From the NCBI GenBank assembly GCA_029246685.1, contig JAQWMR010000016.1, positions 124,001 through 188,000 of the forward strand: DNA of 64,000 nt. The letters run 5' to 3'. The notes under the pieces are model-generated. The model was not told where the DNA came from. It did not search any database and worked only from the letters and a program-made list of their open reading frames with translations. Positions 55,648 through 63,045 of this stretch are shown one piece after another. This DNA comes from Acidimicrobiales bacterium. Its GTDB lineage: Bacteria > Actinomycetota > Acidimicrobiia > Acidimicrobiales > Aldehydirespiratoraceae. The first letter of the stretch is position 1; every line of letters starts with the position of its first letter. A program made the translations under genes and the position numbers.

Positions 55648-57429
55648 TCAGCTGGCATCCTCCAACCACACGTTGTGGAAGAACGATCGACCCTGGTTGT
55701 TGCACTGCAGGGTGATGCTCTCGTCCTCGGCGCCGGCCGGGCCGGGGCCCGTTTGACCGCAGAGATTACGGACGTCGTCCTGGATCGCAAAAGTCCAGTT
55801 GGCGTGAGTAAAGAAGATGTAGGTGTAGGCCGCATTCATGTCGGCCTGGATCTCCTGCATGATCGCAATCCGGCGAGCCTCGTCGTCTGTGGCTCGCTGC
55901 TCGAAGAGCAGTTCGTCACGACGCTCGTCGCAGTACTTCGGCCAGTTGAGCGAGATGACGCCCGTCGCCGTTGCACACTCGAGCCAGACGACCTCGTTGT
56001 CAGGATCGACTGCACCGAACTGACGCCAGGTGACAACTTCCCACTGACCGGTCGCGGTCTGAATGATGTGCTGATCCTGCGGGAGGAGGTCACGCGTGAT
56101 GTTGAAGTAGTCCTGCCAACCGTCTTCGAGCAGATCCATGATTCGGGTCTGGGTGACGGACGGGCCGGAGAACTGCAGCTCCATGTTGATCTTGCCGTCG
56201 TTGCACATCTCCGGCACGTCGGCGCAGTAGTCGGCGACCAGCGGAGCGGCGAGCTCCGGCATGTTGCCTTCCTGGACGACATCCGGGTTGTTCCACTTCA
56301 GATCAGGGTGGTACATCGAATCCGCAAGCGGCTTGGTGTCCTGAGCGATGAAGGTGAGGTACCCCTCGCGGTCCGTGGCGAACGTCAGGGCCTGACGGGC
56401 CCGAATGTCATCGAACGGCGGCTTCGAGGTGTTCATCATGGCGAAGTCCTCGCCGGAATACAGGCCCTCAAGCGTAGAAACACCGTCGATGCCACGGGCA
56501 GTCAGCGTCGCGTCGGGGTTCGACGTGATGACCACATCGAGCTCGTCGGTGCCGAGCTGCTCAGCAGCGATCGCCGTATCGGTGTTGATGTAGATCTCGA
56601 TGCGGTCGAGGTGCAGATCATCGGTGCCTCGCCAGTAGTTCTCGTTGCGCTCCAACACCGTGACATTGTCCTGGTCACGGTCGACGAGCACGTACGGGCC
56701 GGTACCGATCGGTGCCTGGTTGAGCGTCTCCTCGGCGGCTGCCGCAGCGAGATAATCAGCCGACGCCACCATGCCGAGCTGGCTCGACAGGCCGACGGGG
56801 AAGTGCTGGTTCGGCCGGATCAGGTTGTAGCGCAGCGTGTACTCGTCGATAACCTCTGTCCGGTTCTCCGGCGGGTACGACGGCACGATCGCAAGCGAGA
56901 TGATCGGGTCGGTGATCGCCGTTTCGAAGTTGGCCTGCAGGGCCGCCGCGTTCAGTTCGGTACCGTCGTGGAAGAGGATTCCCTCGCGGACCTTTATGTC
57001 CCACGACATGAAGTCCGCCGACGGTGTCGCCGTCTCGGCGAGCCACGGGAACCAGTTCCCGTCCTGGTCGAAGTAGAAGAGCGGGTCGAAGATCGGGTAG
57101 CCCATGATGTACGCGGACACGGCGAAGTTGTTCGACGTCGGGTTCAGACCATCGGTCTCGGCCTCGACACCGACACGCAGGGTGCCACCGCGGACAGGCA
57201 CATCCTCGGGCGACGGCTCAGTGGTCTCCGTGTCCGGGTCGTCGTCGGTACCGAAGTCGGCGTCGCCGGTTTCGTCGTTCTGTCCTGCGACGTCGTCCGC
57301 ATCTGTCGGAACGTCGTCCGTCTCGGCGCCTTCGCCGCCGTCATCGCCGCAGGCGGCAGCGAACAGCGTAAACGCAAGCAGCACGGCCAGCAGTTTGGCC
57401 ATCGTTGCGCGGGTGGATCGGGTGGTCAT
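55648..57429 (-). CDS. oppA: Oligopeptide ABC transporter substrate-binding lipoprotein
   Basis: A 593-residue solute-binding protein family 5 lipoprotein. The signal ends with lipobox FAAAC (Cys27), followed by a long acidic/Thr-rich linker (about 30-90), then RGGTLRVGVEAETDGLNP, the family opening, and typical inner motifs (NEDQFHDGTELNAAALQANF-like, GTGPYVLVDRDQDNVTVLERNENYWRG). Ligand may be peptide, opine or another compound. The start is ATG 57429, with GGAGGAG 6 bases upstream; earlier starts lack a site. Confidence 0.93.
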   Translation of the reverse strand: MTTRSTRATMAKLLAVLLAFTLFAAACGDDGGEGAETDDVPTDADDVAGQNDETGDADFGTDDDPDTETTEPSPEDVPVRGGTLRVGVEAETDGLNPTSNNFAVSAYIMGYPIFDPLFYFDQDGNWFPWLAETATPSADFMSWDIKVREGILFHDGTELNAAALQANFETAITDPIISLAIVPSYPPENRTEVIDEYTLRYNLIRPNQHFPVGLSSQLGMVASADYLAAAAAEETLNQAPIGTGPYVLVDRDQDNVTVLERNENYWRGTDDLHLDRIEIYINTDTAIAAEQLGTDELDVVITSNPDATLTARGIDGVSTLEGLYSGEDFAMMNTSKPPFDDIRARQALTFATDREGYLTFIAQDTKPLADSMYHPDLKWNNPDVVQEGNMPELAAPLVADYCADVPEMCNDGKINMELQFSGPSVTQTRIMDLLEDGWQDYFNITRDLLPQDQHIIQTATGQWEVVTWRQFGAVDPDNEVVWLECATATGVISLNWPKYCDERRDELLFEQRATDDEARRIAIMQEIQADMNAAYTYIFFTHANWTFAIQDDVRNLCGQTGPGPAGAEDESITLQCNNQGRSFFHNVWLEDAS

Positions 57430-57464
57430 GGGGAACTCCTCCAGGGGGTTACCAACGGCGAGTG

Positions 57465-57493
57465 CATATGACTCGCGGGTCAAAGTTTAGCAA
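57465..57493 (-). promoter_or_regulatory. Candidate promoter of the opp operon
   Basis: On the minus strand TTGCTA (57493-57488), 17 bases, then CATATG (57470-57465). RNA would start near 57458, with a leader of about 29 bases carrying the strong Shine-Dalgarno; this differs from the leaderless pattern of most genes here. Confidence 0.4.
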
Positions 57494-57587
57494 CCATGGT
57501 TCATGCTACGGGTTGGGCGCAAGGGTTTGAAACGAGAACTTCACCCGTATTTCGAACTGGTAACAGTCCTGGCAACCGCCGCCCGCT

Positions 57588-58373
57588 CTAGGGGTGCTGA
57601 CTGCTGACGGCGATTACTTCGCCCGTCATGTAGCTCGCCAGGTCGCTGGCGAGGAACACCATCACGTTGGCGATCTCCCACGGCTCCGCCGCACGGCCGA
57701 ACGCCTCCTGCTTCGAGAGCTCCTCGAGGAGGTCCTCGTCGCTGACCTTCGCGAGAAATGCGTGCATCGCAATGCTCGGTGCAACAGCGTTGACCCGAAT
57801 GCCGTGCTCCGCCGCCTCGATCGCTGAACACCGGGTGAGCGCCATTACGCCGGCCTTGGCTGCCGCGTAGTGGCACTGTTCGTCTTGGGCCCGCCAGCCG
57901 ACGACGGAGGCGTTGTTGACGATCGCTCCTTCGATGCCGGCATCGATCATGTGTCGCAGCACCGCGCGGGTGCAGCGCATGGTGCCGTCGAGGGTGACCC
58001 CGAGGACGGCGCTCCACTGCTCATCGGTCATGTCGACCAGGCGTACCGAACCCCCGAGGCCGGCGTTGTTCATCATCACGTCGATCCCGCCGAGGCCCTC
58101 GGCCGCGGCGGCAACGAGCGCCTGCACGTCGTCCTCCACGGTCACGTTGCACATCTGAGTCAGCGGCCTTGCGCCCGTCTCCTCTTCGAGACGGTGCGCG
58201 GTCTCGTCGAGACGGCGCCCGTGGATGTCGGAGATGAGAACGCTGGCTCCCTCGAGGAGGGCGCGTTTCGCAACTGCGGAACCGATGCCGGTACCGGCCG
58301 CCGCGGTGACGACCACCCGCTTGCCCGCGAGCAGATTGCGCCCGTCGGGCTCCTGCGGAATCATCGGAGCCAT
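57588..58373 (-). CDS. IpdF-like SDR, steroid C/D-ring dehydrogenase
   Basis: A 261-residue SDR with the unusual nucleotide motif TAAAGTGIGS (instead of TGxxxGIG), NNAGLGG, catalytic Ser in NNASVVGWRAQ, Tyr/Lys in YAAAKAGVMALTRCSAIEAAEHGIRVNAV, and the C-terminus TGEVIAVSSQHP. These features match mycobacterial IpdF (KstR2 regulon), which oxidises a hydroxylated C/D-ring CoA intermediate, as I recall the family. It starts 2 bases after the upstream SDR stop, so the two are one operon. Confidence 0.75.
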   Translation of the reverse strand: MAPMIPQEPDGRNLLAGKRVVVTAAAGTGIGSAVAKRALLEGASVLISDIHGRRLDETAHRLEEETGARPLTQMCNVTVEDDVQALVAAAAEGLGGIDVMMNNAGLGGSVRLVDMTDEQWSAVLGVTLDGTMRCTRAVLRHMIDAGIEGAIVNNASVVGWRAQDEQCHYAAAKAGVMALTRCSAIEAAEHGIRVNAVAPSIAMHAFLAKVSDEDLLEELSKQEAFGRAAEPWEIANVMVFLASDLASYMTGEVIAVSSQHP

Positions 58374-58375
58374 GG

Positions 58376-59293
58376 TCAGCCTTCGCCTTCCTTGGCCATC
58401 TCGGCCATGCGCCGCTCGAGGTCGGTGATGAACGGGTTCGGCTCCTGGCCGACCTCGTCGAAGCGAGCCGCGATGGACTCAGGCGTCCACTGGTCGTCGT
58501 GGCTCATCATCGTGCGAACCTCGATCGGCTGGTTCCAGACGCTGATCCGCTTGCCCACGACCGTGTAGATCTGGGCGTTGACGTCGCGCCCGGCATCACT
58601 GAGGAGATATAGGGCCATCGGAGCGATGTCCTCGGGCTCCCCGGTCTCGATCTCGAAGGGCACGTTCTCGCTCATCCGGGTCTTCGCGACCGGGGCGATG
58701 CAGTTGGCGTTGATGGGCGGGCCGCCGCGGAGTTTGAGACTCGCCGCGATCATGGCCGCACTGCGAGTGAGGCTGACGATGCCGCCCTTGGCGGCGGAGT
58801 AGTTGGCCTGCGCGGTGGACGCGGTGAACGCGCCCGATGTGAAGCCGACGAGCGAACCGCCGGTCTCCTGCTTGCGCATACGGGCGAAGGCGGCCCGGTA
58901 GACGTTGAAGTGGCCCTTGAGGTGCACGGCGATGACGTGGTCCCACTCGTCTTCGCTCATGTTGAACAGCATGCGCTCGCGCAGCACGCCGGCCGGGCAG
59001 ACGACCCCGTCGATGGTGCCCCAGTTGTCGCACGCGGCGGCCACAACGGCCTCGCCCACGTCGAACTCGCTGATGTCGCCGGCGACGGCCACGGCCTGCC
59101 CGCCGGCAGCCTGGATCTCGGCGACGGCGGCGTCGGCCACCTCGCTCGACGGATCGCTGCCGTCCATCGCCACGCCGTAGTCGGCGACGACGATGTTGGC
59201 GCCCTCCGCCGCTACCGCCATGGCGATTGCCTTGCCGATGCCGGCTCCGCCGCCAGTGATCGCGATGTTCTTGCCTTCGAGGAATCCGGCCAC
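58376..59293 (-). CDS. SDR oxidoreductase of the Rv3548c/MaoC-associated type
   Basis: A 305-residue SDR: TGGGAGIG near residues 13-20, ADYG at the acidic strand end, CPAGVLRERMLFNMSEDEWDHVIAVHLKGHF, and catalytic Tyr/Lys in ANYSAAKGGI. The C-terminal tail (VWNQPIEVRTMMSHDDQWTPESIAARFDEV) is longer than in classical SDRs and is typical of the multifunctional-enzyme/Rv3548c group linked to steroid breakdown. GTG 59293 has AGGAG 9 bases upstream; longer starts in the open frame would be low-complexity. Confidence 0.75.
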   Translation of the reverse strand: MAGFLEGKNIAITGGGAGIGKAIAMAVAAEGANIVVADYGVAMDGSDPSSEVADAAVAEIQAAGGQAVAVAGDISEFDVGEAVVAAACDNWGTIDGVVCPAGVLRERMLFNMSEDEWDHVIAVHLKGHFNVYRAAFARMRKQETGGSLVGFTSGAFTASTAQANYSAAKGGIVSLTRSAAMIAASLKLRGGPPINANCIAPVAKTRMSENVPFEIETGEPEDIAPMALYLLSDAGRDVNAQIYTVVGKRISVWNQPIEVRTMMSHDDQWTPESIAARFDEVGQEPNPFITDLERRMAEMAKEGEG

Positions 59294-59401
59294 TGCCGTC
59301 CGCTCCTGTGTTCGAGAGTCTGTCGTTGTCGTGCTCGTTGCACGGCCGCTCGAGGCGACCGCCCGACTGTACCGACCCATCCCGCTCGCCCCCCAAGCGG
59401 C

Positions 59402-59440
59402 CTGTAGCGGGTGTATCGGGTGTCAGATACCAGCTACATG
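59402..59440. repeat. GTCAGAC palindromic repeat, copy D
   Basis: GGTGTCAGATACC (59419-59431) is enclosed by TGTAGC (59403-59408) and GCTACA (59433-59438), so the whole unit can fold as a nested hairpin. It lies between the divergent SDR and GGDEF/EAL genes. Confidence 0.6.
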
Positions 59441-59510
59441 TTTGTCACGTGGCGTGGGCGGAAATCTCACGGCGCGTCACAGCGTCCGCGTCTCCCTCCG
59501 ACCGGACGCG

Positions 59511-59516
59511 TACGTT
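59511..59516 (+). promoter_or_regulatory. Candidate -10 (TACGTT) of the GGDEF/EAL gene
   Basis: TACGTT would give a 5' leader of about 33 bases containing the AGGAG site that precedes GTG 59556 by 7 bases. Confidence 0.3.
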
Positions 59517-59555
59517 GTCGGCGGGCCGGAGTACCCACCGACGCAGGAGTAAGGC

Positions 59556-61721
59556 GTGACCCACGAGCGCGCGACCGTGACAGACGACCGATCCCGCGCC
59601 GACGTCCTCCAACGTCTGGCGCGGTTGACGGACCCGGACATCGACGATCTGACGCGCACGCTGGACGCCCGCGTCGCCCTCGATCAACTCGCCAGCCCGG
59701 CACTGCTCGTGGATCTCGACGGCACCGTTCTCGATGCCAACGAACAGGTTCTTGGCCTCGGCGTGGAGCGCGATGCGCTTCGGGGCCGGGCCCTCTGGGC
59801 GCCCACGCTGTGGGACTCCGACGACCCGACGCTCACACTCGCACCGCTCATCGAGGCGGGCGCCGAGGGCCGAGCCGGTCAACGTACGATCGACATCGGC
59901 GGTGCCGCTCCCCGTCCTGGCCGCGTCTCGCTCACGCCGGTCCTGGACGACGGCCGCGCCGTCGCCGTGCTCCTCGTCGAACTGCGCGGCCTCACCGACA
60001 GCCGCGAGACCGACGAACTCATCGCCGCGACCACGCAGGCCCTGGCCGCGGCCGAGGACATCTTCCGGGCGGTCGCCGAGAACACCTCGGACCTCGTCTG
60101 CCTCCATGACCCCACCGGAACGTTCACCTACGTCTCGCCTTCCGTTCGTCGTCTCCTCGATGTCGACCCGGCGTCGCTCAGCGGCACGCATCCCGTCGAC
60201 CTCGCCCACGCCGGCACCCGCGATGCCCTGGTGCAGGCAATCCAGGACGCCGGCCGACGCGGCTCCGAACCCACGCGCTTTCGCCACCGGCTCCGCCATC
60301 GCAACGGCTCGTTCCGGTGGTTCGAGACGGCGATCACGCCGATCCTTGCCCCGGACGGAAGTGTGCGGCAGCTGCAATCGTCGAACCGCGACATCACCGA
60401 GCAGCGCGAGACGGAGCAGAGCCTCATCAAACAGGCGTTTCACGACGAACTCACCGGCCTCCCGAACAAGGCCCTCCTCATCGACCGCATGTCGCACGCG
60501 CTCGCGGTCAGCGCCCGCACGTCACAGCCGATCGGTGTGCTCTTCATCGATCTCGACGGCTTCAAGACGATCAACGACACGCTCGGCCATCAGGTGGGCG
60601 ACACCGCACTGTTGAAAGTGAGTGAGCGCTTGACGGCGATTGTTCGTCCGGGCGACACGCTGGCCCGCATCGGCGGCGACAAGTTCGTGATGCTGTGCGC
60701 CAGCACCGACGGCGCTCGGGGCGCAACTGCGGTTGCCCGCCGCATCCTCGACGCGTTCGCGCAACCGTTCGTGCTCGAAGGCCGCGAGATCCAGATCGGT
60801 GCATCGATCGGCATCGCCACCTCGATCGGCGCCGAGGACCCCACCCAGATCATCGAGAACGCCGACACCGCGATGCACGAGGCGAAGCACGAGGGGCGCG
60901 GTCGCTTCGCGATTCACGACGAGGTGGACCAGTCGCTGGCACTCGAGCGAATCGACACCGAGGAGGCGCTGCGCCGAGCCGTGCACAACAACGAGCTGCG
61001 CCTCCACTATCAACCCGAGCTCGATCTCGAGTCCGGCCGCATCGTCGGTTTCGAGGCGCTCGTCCGTTGGCAGCGCCCCGACGGCCGCCTTGTGCCTCCC
61101 GGCGAGTTCATCCCGCTCGCCGAGGAGACCGGCATCATCGTCGAAATCGGTCGCTGGGTGATCGCAGAGGCATGCCGCCAGGCGTCGCTGTGGCGAGTGC
61201 ATCGCACGCCGGAGCAAGAGCCCGTGCGCATCTGGGTCAACCTCTCGGCTCGCCAGCTCGGCGACCTGGATCTCGTTCCCTACGTCGAACGCACGGTCGA
61301 AGCCGCCGGCATCTCCACCGACGAGATCTGTCTCGAGATCACCGAATCCGCGCTCATGGACGACGCCCAGGCTGCCACCGAGCAGCTCGACGAGCTTCGC
61401 CGGATCGGCATCAGCCTCGGCATCGACGACTTCGGAACCGGCTGGTCACAGTTCGCGTATCTCCAGCGGCTTCCGCTCGACGTGCTCAAGATCGACCGGT
61501 CGTTCGTGTCCGGGCTCGTGCCCGATCATGCCGCGGCGACGATCGTCGCGGCGATCATCGATCTGGCCCACGCGCTCGGCCTCATCGTCATCGCCGAGGG
61601 TGTGGAGTCCGAGGATCAGCTCGCGGTGCTGCGCGAACTCGATTGCGACCAGGCGCTCGGCTTCCTCTTCAGCGAGCCGCGCGAACCGGCGGCGTTCGAG
61701 GCCGCGCTCACTGCGAACTGA
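59556..61721 (+). CDS. PAS-GGDEF-EAL protein with degenerate GGDKF motif
   Basis: A 721-residue cytoplasmic signalling protein: a first PAS-like domain (about 35-140), a PAS domain with PAC motif (170-285, ending RDITEQRETEQ), a GGDEF domain (about 290-445) whose signature is GGDKF (373-377), and an EAL domain (about 465-715) with EAL 500-502, NLSARQL, EITES and DDFGTGWSQFAYL. The GGDEF site has Lys for Glu, so cyclase activity is doubtful; the EAL domain looks able to hydrolyse cyclic di-GMP. GTG 59556 has AGGAG upstream. No membrane segment. Confidence 0.9.
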   Translation: MTHERATVTDDRSRADVLQRLARLTDPDIDDLTRTLDARVALDQLASPALLVDLDGTVLDANEQVLGLGVERDALRGRALWAPTLWDSDDPTLTLAPLIEAGAEGRAGQRTIDIGGAAPRPGRVSLTPVLDDGRAVAVLLVELRGLTDSRETDELIAATTQALAAAEDIFRAVAENTSDLVCLHDPTGTFTYVSPSVRRLLDVDPASLSGTHPVDLAHAGTRDALVQAIQDAGRRGSEPTRFRHRLRHRNGSFRWFETAITPILAPDGSVRQLQSSNRDITEQRETEQSLIKQAFHDELTGLPNKALLIDRMSHALAVSARTSQPIGVLFIDLDGFKTINDTLGHQVGDTALLKVSERLTAIVRPGDTLARIGGDKFVMLCASTDGARGATAVARRILDAFAQPFVLEGREIQIGASIGIATSIGAEDPTQIIENADTAMHEAKHEGRGRFAIHDEVDQSLALERIDTEEALRRAVHNNELRLHYQPELDLESGRIVGFEALVRWQRPDGRLVPPGEFIPLAEETGIIVEIGRWVIAEACRQASLWRVHRTPEQEPVRIWVNLSARQLGDLDLVPYVERTVEAAGISTDEICLEITESALMDDAQAATEQLDELRRIGISLGIDDFGTGWSQFAYLQRLPLDVLKIDRSFVSGLVPDHAAATIVAAIIDLAHALGLIVIAEGVESEDQLAVLRELDCDQALGFLFSEPREPAAFEAALTAN

Positions 61722-61724
61722 TCG

Positions 61725-62321
61725 TCAGCGGCGGTCGTCGACGAGCATCGTCACCGCGTGATGGAGCTCGGATTCAACACTGCCGGCAGGGGCGAGGCCG
61801 CCGACCCAGCGACTGATCGCGGACAGCCAGACATGGCCGATGACACGGGCGACACCCGCGGCGTCGACATCGGTGTCACCGATCGCGATGACGATCATCG
61901 CCTGCACCTCGGAGTCGACCTGCAACTTGTACTTCGCCGCGTCCGGGTCGGTGGTGCTGAGCGCCGTGATCAGGGCCTCCATGAGGACCGGCGCGCCTTC
62001 GGAGGCGCGCGCAGACCGGGCTAGCACGTCGGACAGACGGTCAGCCGCGGTGCCTTCGGCGGGCGGCTCGGACTGGATCTGGCGTCGCAGCAGGTGCACC
62101 CAGCCACTCAGCCCTGCGAGTAGGAGGTCGTCCTTGCTCTTGAAGTAGCGGTAGATGGTGCCGAGTGAGACGTCCGCTCGTTCGGCGACCGCTCGCATCT
62201 GGACGGCCTCGTAGCCGCCCTCCGCCGCCATGTTCATCGCCGCTTCCACGATGCGGATACGGCGCGCCGCTTTCCCCTCGGCGCCCCGAGGTGTCGTGCT
62301 GGGATCAGCGGCTGCGGGCAT
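61725..62321 (-). CDS. TetR-family regulator, KstR-like
   Basis: A 198-residue repressor. The N-terminal helix-turn-helix ILDA-type segment (RIVEAAMNMAAEGGYEAVQMRAVAERADVSLGTIYRYFKSKDDLL) is close to mycobacterial KstR, the cholesterol-catabolism repressor that binds CoA-thioester ligands; the C-terminal ligand domain also follows KstR length. This fits control of the steroid genes in this window. No KstR-type operator was found by eye near the ipd genes. ATG 62321 is the only good start; it converges on the EAL gene with 3 bases between. Confidence 0.75.
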   Translation of the reverse strand: MPAAADPSTTPRGAEGKAARRIRIVEAAMNMAAEGGYEAVQMRAVAERADVSLGTIYRYFKSKDDLLLAGLSGWVHLLRRQIQSEPPAEGTAADRLSDVLARSARASEGAPVLMEALITALSTTDPDAAKYKLQVDSEVQAMIVIAIGDTDVDAAGVARVIGHVWLSAISRWVGGLAPAGSVESELHHAVTMLVDDRR

Positions 62322-62382
62322 CGTGTCGCATTGTGGTGGACGTCGCTCGGATCCGTGAAATCCATGGCCATTGGCTCAGCAC

Positions 62383-62388
62383 TACGCT
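62383..62388 (+). promoter_or_regulatory. Leaderless -10 element TACGCT
   Basis: TACGCT ends 6 bases before ATG 62395 of the Crp/Fnr gene. Confidence 0.45.
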
Positions 62389-62394
62389 GCGGGC

Positions 62395-63041
62395 ATGAAC
62401 GGCGGTTTTCTCGATGTGCTCGGCCCGGCGGCACCGGCCTGGCGCCAGCAAATGGTGCGTCGGCGCTACGGCCGCGACGAGCCGATCATGCACGAAGGCG
62501 AGTCCGGCGACACCTTCCACGTGATCGAGAAGGGTCGCGTCCTCGTGGAGGTCTCGACCGCGCGCTGCGACGTCGCCGCGCTTGCGGTCCGGGGGCCCGG
62601 CAGGTGCTCGGCGAGCTCGCGATCGTCGGTGCGGGACGTCTGACAGCGAAGGTGACAGCACTCGAGCCCACCGAGACGCTGTCCCTCACGCAGACGACAC
62701 TCGACGAGCTGCGCCGGGCCGACCCGAGCGTCGACCATCGCCTGCTGGAGATTATCGCCGCCAAGCTCCAGGAGACGATGGATCAGCTCATGGAAGTCCT
62801 CTTCATCCCTGTGGAGACCCGGGTCCTGCCGGTCGTGCTGCGCCTCGCAGACGCGTTCGACAGCGGCGCGCGCCCGGTCGTCGTACGAGTGCGCCAGGAA
62901 GACATCGCGGCGATGACCGGCACTCGTCGCCAGACAGCAAACCGCCCCCTCAAAGCCGCGGAGGCCGAGGGGGCGATCGTGGTCGGGCGGGGCCGGGTCG
63001 AGATTCTCGACCGAGACCCGCTCGAACGACTGGCTCGCTAG
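62395..63041 (+). pseudogene. Crp/Fnr-family regulator interrupted by a one-base frameshift
   Basis: The first frame (ATG 62395 to stop 62643) encodes the start of a cyclic-nucleotide-binding domain (RYGRDEPIMHEGESGDTFHVIEKGRVLVEV); the continuation from about 62600 lies in another frame (VLGELAIVGAGRLTAKVTALEPTETLSL, then a dimer helix and a winged helix-turn-helix: RVRQEDIAAMTGTRRQTANRPLKAAEAEGAIVV). One added G in the GGGGG run at 62591-62595 restores a 215-residue protein (RGARQVLGELAI). The leaderless -10 upstream is intact. Sequencing error in the homopolymer is as likely as a real lesion. Confidence 0.7.
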
Positions 63042-63045
63042 CCGG

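Noticed and set aside
62591-62604. Programmed frameshift in the Crp/Fnr gene.
   Set aside because: No slippery heptamer with downstream hairpin is evident; a lost G in a G-run is simpler.
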